A DNA stretch of 64,000 bases. Source: Chitinivorax tropicus. Lineage in GTDB: Bacteria; Pseudomonadota; Gammaproteobacteria; Burkholderiales; SCOH01. Positions within the stretch are counted from its first letter, which is position 1; each line of letters begins with the position of its first letter. Shown here in pieces: positions 45,163-55,027 of this stretch. The notes beneath the pieces were generated by a model. It was not told where the DNA came from, made no database searches, and saw only the letters and a list, made by a program, of their open reading frames with translations. Location of the stretch: NCBI RefSeq assembly GCF_014202905.1, contig NZ_JACHHY010000007.1, positions 1 through 64,000 on the forward strand. Reading direction: 5' to 3'. The position numbers were made by a program, and so were the translations under genes.

Positions 45163-46188
45163 GTGAATATGCCTCAGATTGAGACACATGTCTCGTTGAA
45201 ACCATATAACACCTTTGGAATCGATGTGCCGGCTCGCCATTTCGTGCGGGTGACGACCCTGGCGGCACTGAGATCGGTGCTGAGCCTGCCTGCATTGCAA
45301 GCCATGCCACGCTTGATCTTGGGCGGGGGGAGCAACATCTTGCTGACACAACCCTTTGATGGATTGGTGATCAAGCTGGCGTTGCTGGGAAAAGCACAGG
45401 TATCGGAGGACGATGAAGCGGTCCATGTCAAAGCCATGGCAGGAGAAAACTGGCACGACTTTGTCTGTTGGACGATCCAACAGGGGTGGGCAGGTTTGGA
45501 AAACCTGTCATTGATCCCAGGCACCGTGGGCGCCAGCCCCATCCAGAACATTGGCGCCTATGGCGTTGAGATGAAAGACTGCTTCCATAGCCTGACGGCG
45601 CTGGAAGTCTCAACCGGCACCGTGCACACATTTGATCATGCTGCCTGTCGGTTTGCTTATCGTGACAGCATGTTCAAACATGTGGCACCTGGGCACTACA
45701 TCATCTTGGATGTCACCTTCAGACTGCCCAAAAAACCGCAATGGCATACCAGCTATGGTGAAGTCCAAGCCGAGCTGGCCAGACAAGGCGTTGTCGAACT
45801 CAGCGCCCAGGCGATCTCTGACGCCATCTGTACCATTCGGCGCCGAAAATTGCCCGATCCAGCCCAAATCGGCAATGCTGGTAGTTTTTTCAAAAATCCG
45901 GTGGTGTCCACAGTATTGGCGGAGAGCTTGAAAAAACAATTCAATCAAATGCCTACCTACCCGCAGCCAGACGGAACCACCAAGCTGGCAGCGGGTTGGC
46001 TGATTGATCAATGTGGCTGGAAAGGGCATGTGGAAGGGGCTGTGGGTGTGTATGAAAAGCAAGCATTGGTATTGATCAATCGAGGCGGGGCTGCTGGCAG
46101 CGAAATATGCAACCTGGCTAAGCGGATTCAGCACTCGGTCATGGCAAAATTTGGCATCGAAATTGAACCTGAGCCCTTGATTTTGTAA
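45163..46188 (+). CDS. murB: UDP-N-acetylmuramate dehydrogenase MurB
   Basis: The 341-aa flavoenzyme reduces UDP-GlcNAc-enolpyruvate to UDP-MurNAc in peptidoglycan synthesis. Type I (E. coli-like) features are LKPYNTFGIDV, LGGGSNIL, PGTVGASPIQNIGAYG, and the catalytic Ser in GNAGSFFKNP. The long form with the Tyr loop is present. GTG 45163 is chosen because it has GGAG upstream; ATG 45169 is an alternative. Confidence 0.96.
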   Translation: MNMPQIETHVSLKPYNTFGIDVPARHFVRVTTLAALRSVLSLPALQAMPRLILGGGSNILLTQPFDGLVIKLALLGKAQVSEDDEAVHVKAMAGENWHDFVCWTIQQGWAGLENLSLIPGTVGASPIQNIGAYGVEMKDCFHSLTALEVSTGTVHTFDHAACRFAYRDSMFKHVAPGHYIILDVTFRLPKKPQWHTSYGEVQAELARQGVVELSAQAISDAICTIRRRKLPDPAQIGNAGSFFKNPVVSTVLAESLKKQFNQMPTYPQPDGTTKLAAGWLIDQCGWKGHVEGAVGVYEKQALVLINRGGAAGSEICNLAKRIQHSVMAKFGIEIEPEPLIL

Positions 46189-46327
46189 CGTATATTGGTG
46201 TGTGATGCCCTCTTGTCTATAGTGTAGTCAGTAGCCGGTGTGACTTGCAATGTATATTCGTATATTATGATATGCAACTCAAGTGCCGCACCGTGGCGCG
46301 AGTTGATACCTTTAAGAGAGGGGCATC

Positions 46328-47131
46328 ATGTTAAAAACAATCTTTCTGGCCGCTACCCTGTTTACCGCAGCAGTGGCGCCTGTCATGGCTGATGACCTGG
46401 ATGACATCCAGAAGAAGGGTGAATTGGTCGTCGGGGTAAAGGATTCCTTGCCGCCATTTGGTGTGCTGGACGCCAAGACCCGCACCGTGTCAGGGTATGA
46501 CGTTGATTTTGCAGCAGGTATTGCCAAGCGCCTGAATGTCAAACTGCTTGCCAAGCCGGTTGATTCCGCAGACCGGATTCCCTGGCTGAAAGACAAAAAA
46601 GTTGACATGATCATTGCAACGTTCACCAAAAACGCGGAACGTGAAGCGCAAGTCGATTTCAGCTATGGCTATTTCGTCACCGGACAGAAGTTCCTGACCA
46701 AAGCAGGGCGGATGAAGGATCTGGCAGACATCGAAACCGCCGTCATCGGTACGGTCAAGGGCTCCACCTCGGAAAAACAAGCACGCAAGGCACTGCCTAA
46801 TGCCAATATCATGCTGTTTGAAGACTATCCGGAAGCGGTCAAGGCCCTGTCGGATGGTAAACTGGAAGCAGTCACCACAGATGAGCCGATACTGGCCGGG
46901 CTGTTGAACAAGATGCCCAACAAGAAGCAATATGAAATCCCCAATGTTCCGATTTCACTCGAAACCTATGGCATTGCCGTGCGAAAGGGCGAAAAACGCT
47001 TGTTGAAAGCGGTTAACGACGCGCTGCTGGACATGGAGAAAACCGGTGAAGCCACGAAGATCTTTGAACGTTGGTTCGGCTACACCACACCAAACCCGAT
47101 GCCACGTATTTTCGTGATTCGTGGTGGTTGA
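46328..47131 (+). CDS. Periplasmic amino-acid-type solute-binding protein
   Basis: The 267-aa protein has a signal peptide (cleavage near PVMADD) and a family-3 binding fold (GELVVGVKDSLPPFG, VSGYDVDFAAGIAKRL, TDEPILAG). Such proteins deliver polar amino acids to ABC transporters. There is no permease or ATPase beside it, so it is an orphan that works with a transporter elsewhere. AGAGAGG precedes the ATG and a terminator follows. Confidence 0.93.
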   Translation: MLKTIFLAATLFTAAVAPVMADDLDDIQKKGELVVGVKDSLPPFGVLDAKTRTVSGYDVDFAAGIAKRLNVKLLAKPVDSADRIPWLKDKKVDMIIATFTKNAEREAQVDFSYGYFVTGQKFLTKAGRMKDLADIETAVIGTVKGSTSEKQARKALPNANIMLFEDYPEAVKALSDGKLEAVTTDEPILAGLLNKMPNKKQYEIPNVPISLETYGIAVRKGEKRLLKAVNDALLDMEKTGEATKIFERWFGYTTPNPMPRIFVIRGG

Positions 47132-47155
47132 TGGTGCATCAACCATGAGCCGTAG

Positions 47156-47181
47156 AGGCCGCCGACCAAGGCGGCCTTTTT
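47156..47181 (+). terminator. Intrinsic terminator after the solute-binding protein gene
   Basis: Stem AGGCCGCC (47156-47163) pairs with GGCGGCCT (47170-47177), loop GACCAA, and runs into five Ts. It lies 25 bases after the stop. Confidence 0.9.
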
Positions 47182-47301
47182 ATTTGGGCTGCTCAGCCAG
47201 TCATGTTGACGGTTGTGCTGTAAACGCCCGGCTGTTGATGCTACAACCATGTATAATTGCGCCACTTTTCGCGATATTTTCGCTATATAACAAAACCTTC
47301 A

Positions 47302-48651
47302 ATGATTCAAAAACTTATCCAGCGCGTATTTGGCCGGCGAAAAGCAGGCAAGGGACATCGTGCTGCCATCATCCCGCATCCGCAACATGGCATTGGTCGA
47401 GATCAGATCGCACACAGCGCCCTGAAAGTCATCGATAAGCTCCAGGAGGCAGGCTATGAGGCCTTCGTGGTGGGCGGGGCGGTTCGCGATCTGCTGCTTG
47501 GCAAGATACCCAAAGACTTCGACATCGCAACCAATGCGACGCCGGAGCAGGTGCATGGCTTGTTTCGCCGCTCCAGGATCATTGGTCGTCGCTTCAAGAT
47601 TGTCCATGTGACTTTCGGGCGGGATGAAGTCATCGAGGTGACCACCTTCCGGGGGGATTCGGACGATGGGCAGGTGATCGACGCCACCGGGCGTATCCTG
47701 CATGACAACGTGTGGGGGAGCCAAGAGCAAGACGCCCGTCGCCGTGATTTCACTGCCAACGCTCTGTATTACAACCCTGCTACGCAGGAGATCATCGACT
47801 ACCACCGTGGGGTGGAAGACATTGCGGCGAAGCGGTTGGTGATGATCGGTGACCCGTCGCTGCGCTATCGGGAAGACCCGGTGCGGATGCTCCGCGCGGT
47901 GCGCTTGTCAGCAAAGTTGGGCCTGACCATCGACGCAGCTACCAGCCAGCCGATTGCTACGTTGGCTGCCTTGTTGAAAAACGTCCCAGCGGCGCGTCTG
48001 TTTGATGAGATGTTGAAGCTGTTGTTCTCGGGGCACTCGCGCCAGTGCTTGCAGCAACTACGCCAGCAGGGCTTGCATCATGGGTTCTTCCCGCTGCTCG
48101 ATGTCATCATGGAGCAGCCGCTGGGCGAGCGTTTTGTGCAATTGGCATTGGATAACACCGATCAACGCATCCAGGCCGATAAGCCAGTTTCGGTAGGCTT
48201 TCTGTTTGCCTCACTGCTTTGGCATGAAGTGCTGGCCAGCTGGAAGGATCGCCAGGCAACCGGCGAGTTGCCGATCCCGGCCTTGTTCAGTGCAATGGAT
48301 GAAGTATTGGCGGTGCAGGAAGAGAAGTTGGCCATTCCACGCCGCTACAGCGTCACCATGAAAGAGATCTGGGCGTTGCAGCCACGCTTTGAGCAGCGGG
48401 CAGGCAAAAGGCCGTTCCGGTTGCTGGAGAACCCACGGTTTCGCGCCGGGTATGACTTCCTGTGCTTGCGGGCGGAGAGCGGCGAGGTCGAAATGGAATT
48501 GGCCGAGTGGTGGACACGCTTTCAAGATGTGGATGGCGCTGAACGTGAGCGGATGTTGATCAAAGACGAGGCGCAGCCCGCCAAGAAACGCCGTCGTCGT
48601 CGCCGCAAACCCAATGCCAAAGGGGGGGATGGCGCAGGAGACGCGGAATGA
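47302..48651 (+). CDS. pcnB: Poly(A) polymerase PcnB
   Basis: The 449-aa nucleotidyltransferase adds poly(A) tails that mark RNA for decay. The class II core is visible: FVVGGAVRDLLLG, KDFDIATNATP, RRRDFTANALYY, YREDPVRMLRAVR. A very basic tail (KKRRRRRRKPNAKG) ends the protein. It heads a run with folK (ATGA overlap), a deoxynucleoside kinase, panB, panC and hldE-C. A CCA-adding enzyme is less likely given the tail and gene order. Confidence 0.93.
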   Translation: MIQKLIQRVFGRRKAGKGHRAAIIPHPQHGIGRDQIAHSALKVIDKLQEAGYEAFVVGGAVRDLLLGKIPKDFDIATNATPEQVHGLFRRSRIIGRRFKIVHVTFGRDEVIEVTTFRGDSDDGQVIDATGRILHDNVWGSQEQDARRRDFTANALYYNPATQEIIDYHRGVEDIAAKRLVMIGDPSLRYREDPVRMLRAVRLSAKLGLTIDAATSQPIATLAALLKNVPAARLFDEMLKLLFSGHSRQCLQQLRQQGLHHGFFPLLDVIMEQPLGERFVQLALDNTDQRIQADKPVSVGFLFASLLWHEVLASWKDRQATGELPIPALFSAMDEVLAVQEEKLAIPRRYSVTMKEIWALQPRFEQRAGKRPFRLLENPRFRAGYDFLCLRAESGEVEMELAEWWTRFQDVDGAERERMLIKDEAQPAKKRRRRRRKPNAKGGDGAGDAE

Positions 48652-49133
48652 GTCGAGCCCAGGTGGTAGTCGCCCTGGGGGCCAATCTGGCTGACCCGGC
48701 GGCACAAGTGTTGCATGCTGTCGATCAGCTGGCCGCCTTGCCTGACACCCAGCTGCTGAAAGTATCGCCCCTTTACCGTAGCGCGGCGGTGGGATATGTT
48801 GACCAGCCTGATTTCGTCAACGCAGTCGCGCTGATCGAGACGGCCATGCAACCGGACGCGCTGCTGGTGGCGCTTCAGGCCATCGAGCAGGCTTGTGGGC
48901 GGGAGCGCACTTTTCGCAATGCGCCACGTACACTGGATCTGGACATTCTACTTTATGACGATCTGCACATCGTCAAGCCATCATTGACCATTCCACACCC
49001 TCGGATGAGTGAGCGTGCGTTTGTGTTGCTACCGTTGCTGGATATATTGCCAGAGTGCATCATTCCCGGTCTTGGCCCTGCCCAAGCATTTTTGTCGGGT
49101 TGCGCTGATCAGGTGATCGAGCGTCTGAAGTGA
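48648..49133 (+). CDS. folK: 6-hydroxymethyl-dihydropterin pyrophosphokinase FolK
   Basis: The 161-aa enzyme pyrophosphorylates 6-hydroxymethyl-7,8-dihydropterin in folate synthesis. Motifs ALGANLADP, QPDFVNAVALIET, RTLDLDILLYD and PHPRMSERAFVLLPL are present. The start overlaps the pcnB stop (ATGA). Confidence 0.96.
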   Translation: MSRAQVVVALGANLADPAAQVLHAVDQLAALPDTQLLKVSPLYRSAAVGYVDQPDFVNAVALIETAMQPDALLVALQAIEQACGRERTFRNAPRTLDLDILLYDDLHIVKPSLTIPHPRMSERAFVLLPLLDILPECIIPGLGPAQAFLSGCADQVIERLK

Positions 49134-49140
49134 GGTTGAG

Positions 49141-49779
49141 ATGGATCTGGCGCAGTGTCGATATATCGTCGTGGAGGGTTTGATTGGCGCCGGCAAGACC
49201 AGTCTGGCCAAGCAGTTGTCCACGCATCTGCAGGCACTGCCGATTCTGGAGTCACCCGAATCCAATCCGTTCCTGGCTAAGTTCTACCAAGATCCATCAC
49301 GATACGCATTGCAGACGCAGCTGTCATTTCTGCTGCAGCGCACAGAACAATTGGCACCGTTACAGCAGCTGGATATGTTTTCCACCCAGGTGGTGTCAGA
49401 TTACATGCTCGCCAAAGAGCTGATTTTTGCCGAGCAGAATCTCAGCGACGAAGAGTGGCGTCTGTACCGATCCATATACCAGTCATACAGCCCCGAGGCG
49501 CCCAGGCCGGATCTGGTCATCTACCTGCAATTGCCTGTTTCCATTGCCATGCAGCGTATACAGCAACGCGCACGTAGCTACGAGACAGGCATCGAAGAAC
49601 AATATCTCAAACAGCTTGCCGAACGTTACAGCCGCTATTTCCACTCTTATGATGATTCTCCCTTGTTGATTGTGAACGCATCGCAGTTAAATCTGGTTGA
49701 TGATGACGGGGACTTTGAGTTACTTTTGCAGTGCATCAAACAGATGCGAGGCGGACGGGAATTCTTCAACAAAGGTTGA
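49141..49779 (+). CDS. Deoxynucleoside kinase (dAdo/dGuo kinase-like)
   Basis: The 212-aa protein has a P-loop (VEGLIGAGKTSLAKQL), a conserved LQRTEQL region and an ARSYETGIEEQYLKQLAERY lid-like segment. It would phosphorylate deoxynucleosides for salvage. It lies seven bases after folK, within the folK-panBC run, an order also found in related beta- and gammaproteobacteria. The exact base preference is unknown. Confidence 0.88.
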   Translation: MDLAQCRYIVVEGLIGAGKTSLAKQLSTHLQALPILESPESNPFLAKFYQDPSRYALQTQLSFLLQRTEQLAPLQQLDMFSTQVVSDYMLAKELIFAEQNLSDEEWRLYRSIYQSYSPEAPRPDLVIYLQLPVSIAMQRIQQRARSYETGIEEQYLKQLAERYSRYFHSYDDSPLLIVNASQLNLVDDDGDFELLLQCIKQMRGGREFFNKG

Positions 49780-49886
49780 CCCGTTTTATCCTTTTGAATA
49801 AAAAGCTTGCATAGCCAGTCCCTCACAGCTGGGGGCGTGGCCACAGATATTCAATAATTCGAGCAAGCGCTTGATGGAAGTTAACC

Positions 49887-50678
49887 ATGCGGATCACGAT
49901 TAGCACGTTGCAGAAAATGGCGGACGAGGGCCAGAAAATTGCCATGTTGACCTGTTACGACGCCAGCTTTGCGGCGTTGATGGATGAGGTCGGTGTGGAT
50001 GTCCTGTTGGTGGGCGATTCCCTCGGCATGGTGTTACAAGGCGCCGACAGTACATTGCCCGTATCGCTGGAGGACATGGTCTACCATACTCGCTGCGTTG
50101 CCAAGGGCGCCAGGAAAGCCTTGGTGCTGGCTGATCTGCCTTTCGGGGCCTACCAGGAAGGCCCTGCGCAGGCGTTCCGCAGCGCTGCCAAGCTGATGCA
50201 GGCAGGGGCGCATATGGTCAAATTGGAAGGGGGCGCCACTATGGTGGAGACAACCCGTTTTCTGTCCAAACATGGCATTCCGGTCTGTGGGCATATCGGC
50301 CTGACACCACAGTCAGTCAATCAATTGGGTGGTTATAAGGTGCAGGGTAAGACCGATCAGCAAGCGCAGCAATTGCAGGCGGATGCCCTGGCCTTGCAGG
50401 AGGCAGGGGCATCGGTCGTGTTGATGGAAGTGATGCCTGCCAGCTTGGCCCGGTCGATCACCGAAGCACTGCATGTCCCAACCATCGGTATTGGGGCGGG
50501 TGTCGATTGTGATGGTCAGGTACTGGTCTTGCATGACATGCTGGACATCTACCCTGGCAAGAAGGCACGCTTCGTCAAAAATTTCATGCAAGGCGCGACC
50601 TCGGTGCGTGGGGGCATCGAGTCCTATGTCAAAGCCGTCAAAGCCAAAACCTTCCCCTCAGAAGAGCATAGTTTCTAA
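49887..50678 (+). CDS. panB: 3-methyl-2-oxobutanoate hydroxymethyltransferase PanB
   Basis: The 263-aa enzyme adds a hydroxymethyl group from methylene-tetrahydrofolate to alpha-ketoisovalerate, the first step of pantothenate synthesis. Motifs are [35 protein letters not shown] and the [15 protein letters not shown] segment. panC follows after three bases. Confidence 0.97.
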   Translation: MRITISTLQKMADEGQKIAMLTCYDASFAALMDEVGVDVLLVGDSLGMVLQGADSTLPVSLEDMVYHTRCVAKGARKALVLADLPFGAYQEGPAQAFRSAAKLMQAGAHMVKLEGGATMVETTRFLSKHGIPVCGHIGLTPQSVNQLGGYKVQGKTDQQAQQLQADALALQEAGASVVLMEVMPASLARSITEALHVPTIGIGAGVDCDGQVLVLHDMLDIYPGKKARFVKNFMQGATSVRGGIESYVKAVKAKTFPSEEHSF

Positions 50679-50681
50679 GTC

Positions 50682-51512
50682 ATGAAAGTCTTGCACTCCA
50701 TTGCCGAACTCCGGGCCTTCCGCCAGCATGCCGGTCGGGTCGTATTCGTTCCCACCATGGGCAATCTCCATGAAGGCCACCTGTCATTGATCCGTCTGGC
50801 CAAGCAGCATGGTGATTCGGTCATCGTCAGCATCTTTGTCAACCGCTTGCAGTTTGGAGTGGGTGAAGATTTTGAGCGGTATCCACGTACCCTGGCACAG
50901 GACTGTGCCAAACTGGAGTCGGTTGGCACCGCAGCCGTGTTCGCACCGGCGGAGGATGCGCTCTACCCGAATCCACAACAGTATTGCATTGAGCCACCCG
51001 GCATCGCCAATGAGCTATGCGGCAAGTTCCGGCCAGGACATTTCCGTGGCGTGACAACGGTGGTTTCCAAGCTGTTCAATATCGTCCAGCCTGATGTGGC
51101 GATTTTTGGCAAGAAGGACTACCAGCAATACTTTGTACTGCGTGATATGGTGCTGGATCTGAACATGCCGATCGAAATCATCGGCGCGGAAACGGGCCGT
51201 GCAGAGGATGGCTTGGCGCTCAGCTCCCGTAATGGCTATCTGTCCGAATCAGATCGGGCGGAGGCCCCACGGATCTATCGTCACTTGTCCCAGCTTCGGG
51301 ATGCCGTCCAGCAGGGGGCGCGGGACTTCGAGCTGCGTTGTCAGCAGGTGGTGGCAGATTTGGCGCAGCATGGGTGGAAGGTCGACTATGTCGAGGTGCG
51401 GGACGCCCACACGCTGGGGGCGCCCAGCGCCACTTCAACCCGCTTGGTTGCGTTGATCGCCGCTAAAATCGGCAATACCCGATTGATCGATAACATCGAA
51501 ATCCAGCTTTAA
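50682..51512 (+). CDS. panC: Pantothenate synthetase PanC
   Basis: The 276-aa enzyme joins pantoate and beta-alanine with ATP. Motifs are [14 protein letters not shown] (HIGH-like), [35 protein letters not shown] and a KMSKS-like LSSRNGYLS. It is translationally close to panB. panD is not in the window. Confidence 0.97.
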   Translation: MKVLHSIAELRAFRQHAGRVVFVPTMGNLHEGHLSLIRLAKQHGDSVIVSIFVNRLQFGVGEDFERYPRTLAQDCAKLESVGTAAVFAPAEDALYPNPQQYCIEPPGIANELCGKFRPGHFRGVTTVVSKLFNIVQPDVAIFGKKDYQQYFVLRDMVLDLNMPIEIIGAETGRAEDGLALSSRNGYLSESDRAEAPRIYRHLSQLRDAVQQGARDFELRCQQVVADLAQHGWKVDYVEVRDAHTLGAPSATSTRLVALIAAKIGNTRLIDNIEIQL

Positions 51513-51546
51513 ATCACCTCAAGGGGCCTGTTGGAATACAGGCCAT

Positions 51547-52047
51547 GTGCCGATGACCTATCTTCCTCCTGAATTTGAAAACAAGATCTGCACGCTGGAT
51601 ACCCTGCCTGATCGTGCAGCAGCATTGCCCAAGCCCTTGGTGTTCACCAATGGCTGTTTCGATATCCTGCACCGAGGGCACGTCACCTACCTGGCCCAAG
51701 CCCGCGCATTGGGTGCCGCCATGGTGGTGGGCGTCAATACCGACGCGTCAGTGAAGCGACTTGGAAAAGGCGATGATCGCCCGATCAATTGCACAGCGGA
51801 TCGGATGGCTGTGTTGGCTGCCCTGAGTTGCATCGATCTGGTGGTGGCGTTTGATGACGACACCCCGTTGCAGCTGATTCTGGCCGCCAGACCCGATATC
51901 CTGGTCAAGGGCGGTGACTGGTCGGTAGACAATATCGTCGGTGCCAACGAAGTCAAAGGATGGGGAGGGGCAGTGCATTCCATCCCTTTCCTGTTTGAGC
52001 GCTCGACCACGTCCACTTTGAACAAGATCCGGCAGACACAGCGGTAA
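51547..52047 (+). CDS. D-glycero-beta-D-manno-heptose 1-phosphate adenylyltransferase (HldE C-domain type)
   Basis: The 166-aa nucleotidyltransferase makes ADP-heptose for the LPS core. It has FTNGCFDILHRGH, the HxGH motif, and NCTADRMAVLAALSCID. It corresponds to a stand-alone C-terminal half of HldE (RfaE2); the kinase half must be encoded elsewhere. The GTG at 51547 has AGG at five bases, but ATG 51553 is also possible. A terminator follows. Confidence 0.93.
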   Translation: MPMTYLPPEFENKICTLDTLPDRAAALPKPLVFTNGCFDILHRGHVTYLAQARALGAAMVVGVNTDASVKRLGKGDDRPINCTADRMAVLAALSCIDLVVAFDDDTPLQLILAARPDILVKGGDWSVDNIVGANEVKGWGGAVHSIPFLFERSTTSTLNKIRQTQR

Positions 52048-52071
52048 ACCAGTTTGGCGTAAGCGCCATAG

Positions 52072-52101
52072 AAAAGCCTGCGGATGCAGGCTTTTTCTTT
52101 T
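52072..52101 (+). terminator. Intrinsic terminator after the heptose adenylyltransferase
   Basis: Stem AAAAGCCTGC (52072-52081) pairs with GCAGGCTTTT (52086-52095) with loop GGAT and a T-rich tail. It ends the pcnB-folK-pan run. Confidence 0.92.
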
Positions 52102-52118
52102 CCCATCCCAGCATGCTT

Positions 52119-52145
52119 CAAAAAAAGGCCACCGAGTCGGTGGCC
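52119..52145 (-). terminator. Intrinsic terminator for the TonB-dependent receptor gene
   Basis: On the minus strand a GGCCACCGA stem (plus-strand 52127-52135 with 52137-52145) leads into a T-run (plus-strand A-run from 52120). It lies about 35 bases after the receptor stop. Confidence 0.88.
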
Positions 52146-52179
52146 AGAAAAGAAGAGTGAGAGTACGGCTGATGATGGC

Positions 52180-54765
52180 TTACTTGAACTTGTAGTTCAC
52201 CGAGCCATAGACATAGCGACCACGACCATCATGGGCGGCGCGTGCGAAGCCATAGTTCGCGTCGTTGCCGAATGTGATGAACGGCGGCTTACGATCGAAC
52301 ATGTTCTTCATGCCCAAGGTGAACTTGGTGTTTTTCAAGCCGCTGTATGTGCCTTGCAGATCAAACGTGCTGAAAGAGGCAATTTGGCGGGTGTCATTGT
52401 CGACGCGCTCGCCATTATTTTCATCTAGGAAGCGGCCTGTATAGTTCCAAGCGATGGTGCTACCCCAGGTGCCAGCATCCAGTGACACACTCATATTGTT
52501 GTGCCATTTCGGATCAGCATACAGCCCCACAGTCTGTTGCATGTGATCTTCAGGACGTTTGGCACTTTCATGTTTGTGCTTATAGGTCGCTGAATCTGTG
52601 ATGGTCAACGCGCCAATGCCATCCAGCTTGAAGCGATAGCGCAGATCGATGTCCACACCTTTCAACAATGAGCTGGCAATATTCATGAATGGGCGTTTGA
52701 CATGGTCGATTTCGCCTGGGTCTCCAGCACCGGCACCTGGCTGGCGCACGATCAGGTCGCTGTATTGGCTGGCGTGATCCAGGATGTACTGCTCATCCAG
52801 GGTATCGACAACGTTCTTTTGGCTGATCTTCCAGAAATCCATGCCAAACGACAGCGATTGGATAGGCTCAACCATGAAGCCCAACGAGTAATTGCGTGAG
52901 GTTTCCGGCTTCAGGTGCGGGTTGCCTGAAGTTCTGGCCTCGATCGATACCTTGCTGCAAGCCTTGATGGCGTCACAGCGAGGGGTGTCCGTCACGCGCT
53001 GGAAACCGGTCTGCGAGCCCAAGTACAACTGGCTCATGGATGGCGCACGGAATGCTTCACTGACTGAGCCACGGAACATCAATGACTTCATCGGCTGGAA
53101 GCGGAACGCATATTTGGGAGAGGTCTTTGAGCCAGAGTCGCTATAGCTGTCGCGACGCACGGCAAGTTGCAGCTCCAGCATGGAGTGCACGGGCAGGTTC
53201 GCCTCCAGATAAGCGGATCTGGTCGTCCGTTCCCCATCCGACCTTGCGCCGCCAGTGCCTTCGATCTTGCTGGCAGCCGATGCCGCGTCGCGCTGGTTGT
53301 AGACGGTTTCGCGGCGATATTCCGCGCCACCCGCCAAGCCCAGACCACCACCTGGCAGTTTGACGACATCTGAGCTGCTGAGTTTGAGATCTGCAAACTT
53401 GATGTCCGATTTACCGGTTTCAGAGGTGGATGCCTTGACTGTATCCCAGGTCGCGGGGTCGTTGGCGCCAAATGGATTCAAGCGGCCATCCTTCAGGGCA
53501 TTGGCCAGCAGATCTTTGTGAAGGTAGTTCTTACCATTGCGCTCGGAAACCGACTTGGTGATCCCGACCGCTGTGTCGAAGTCAACATTGAACAGGGTGC
53601 CCTTCAAACCTGTCAGCAGGCGGCTGGCCTTGGTCGTGGTGGTAGTTTCACGATTGCCTGCCTCAATGGAACGCCAGCGGATGGAGGCCGTCTTTTTGAA
53701 AGGGTTGTTGGGGTTATTGGCTGCAATGGAATAGTTCGAACCAGAAATCGGTGTCGGTGCATTGATGGTCAAAGCTTCGCTTTGGCTGTAGCCCATTTCG
53801 GTGAACCAACGGACATTGTCGGTCACATCCACATTCAACAGGCCAAATAGGTTCTGACGACTGGTTGGCGGGGTGTTGTCCAATGCTGTCATGAAATCGT
53901 AAGCGCAATTACGATCTGCACCCGATGGCTGCACATTGCCTGCCGGGCAGCCCGGCATCGGCTTCCAGCCGGTCTGGTCATTGAAGTTATATGAGCCAGG
54001 CGCACCAGTTGGGCTGCGCAGGTCATCGCCACCCAGCTCGCGCTTATCAGCGCTGGCGGAGAAGGAACGATCACGGCTGGCAATGCGTTCGATCTTTTGT
54101 ACATCCACTGAGAACAGGAAGTTGTACTTGTCAGCTTCCAGATCACCAACACCGGCAGTCAGATTGTAGTTCTGCTGCTGGCCATCACCCTTGGTGGTCT
54201 GACCATAGTTCACCTTGCTTTCCAAGCCTTGGTAGGACTTACGGGTGATGATGTTGACCACCCCGGCAATGGCATCCGAGCCATAAATGGCGGATGCGCC
54301 GTCTTTCAGGACTTGCACCTGCTCTACCGCAGACATCGGCAATGAATTGATGTCGACGAAATTCACCGTGCCGCCCAGTGCCAGACCATAGCTGGCGATA
54401 CGGCGACCATTCAGCAGAACCAATGTGTTCTGCTCACCCAGGCCGCGCAGGCTGATACCCGCTGCCCCTGGTGCAAAGCCACCCGTGCCAGCAGTTTCAT
54501 TTTGGCTGGAAACGTTGGATGACAGGGTTTGAACCAATTCGGAAATGCTCTGTGCACCGGTGCGGTCAATGTCTGCACGCTTGAATACGGTGACCGAGGT
54601 AGGGCCTTCCTTGCTGATGCGCTTGATGTTCGAGCCAACGACTTCGATGCGTTCGGCCTTCTTAGGCGCTTCTTTTGCGGCTTCTTCCGCGAACACCATC
54701 GGCACTGCAAATGCACTTGCTGCACCGATCAGGCCGATTTGATATGCCAATTGTTTGAGGCGCAT
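52180..54765 (-). CDS. TonB-dependent outer-membrane receptor
   Basis: The 861-aa receptor has a signal peptide (cleavage near MVFAEE), a plug domain with AERIEVVGSNIKR and GLGEQNTLVLLNGRRIASYG, and a large beta-barrel with many aromatic-ended strands. The plug type (long DGASAIYGSDAIAGVVNI) is that of receptors for peptides or carbohydrates rather than classic siderophore receptors. ATG 54765 has AAGGGAG nine bases upstream. The final residues are NYKFK, a Lys after the usual terminal Phe. The substrate is unknown, and no Fur box was recognised. Confidence 0.92.
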   Translation of the reverse strand: MRLKQLAYQIGLIGAASAFAVPMVFAEEAAKEAPKKAERIEVVGSNIKRISKEGPTSVTVFKRADIDRTGAQSISELVQTLSSNVSSQNETAGTGGFAPGAAGISLRGLGEQNTLVLLNGRRIASYGLALGGTVNFVDINSLPMSAVEQVQVLKDGASAIYGSDAIAGVVNIITRKSYQGLESKVNYGQTTKGDGQQQNYNLTAGVGDLEADKYNFLFSVDVQKIERIASRDRSFSASADKRELGGDDLRSPTGAPGSYNFNDQTGWKPMPGCPAGNVQPSGADRNCAYDFMTALDNTPPTSRQNLFGLLNVDVTDNVRWFTEMGYSQSEALTINAPTPISGSNYSIAANNPNNPFKKTASIRWRSIEAGNRETTTTTKASRLLTGLKGTLFNVDFDTAVGITKSVSERNGKNYLHKDLLANALKDGRLNPFGANDPATWDTVKASTSETGKSDIKFADLKLSSSDVVKLPGGGLGLAGGAEYRRETVYNQRDAASAASKIEGTGGARSDGERTTRSAYLEANLPVHSMLELQLAVRRDSYSDSGSKTSPKYAFRFQPMKSLMFRGSVSEAFRAPSMSQLYLGSQTGFQRVTDTPRCDAIKACSKVSIEARTSGNPHLKPETSRNYSLGFMVEPIQSLSFGMDFWKISQKNVVDTLDEQYILDHASQYSDLIVRQPGAGAGDPGEIDHVKRPFMNIASSLLKGVDIDLRYRFKLDGIGALTITDSATYKHKHESAKRPEDHMQQTVGLYADPKWHNNMSVSLDAGTWGSTIAWNYTGRFLDENNGERVDNDTRQIASFSTFDLQGTYSGLKNTKFTLGMKNMFDRKPPFITFGNDANYGFARAAHDGRGRYVYGSVNYKFK

Positions 54766-55027
54766 TGCGCTCATCTCCCTTACTTTGTTGATTTCCTGTG
54801 CGGTGGACGGTATTGCCTGGCCGAGCGAGGCGAGTGCCAAGTCCGCATATGGATTGCTCTTTCGCATGGATTTATATGCGGTTTGAGCGGGGGGGCAAGT
54901 GTAAAGGAAATCGAGCGGTGGAAACGTGATGCCTGATAAATTGCAAAATTATGTAAAGAATGTTTTGTTTGTGTGAAATTTTTATGTTGTTATGTAATGT
55001 TTTGAGGTGGAAAATTGCGCAAAAGGT

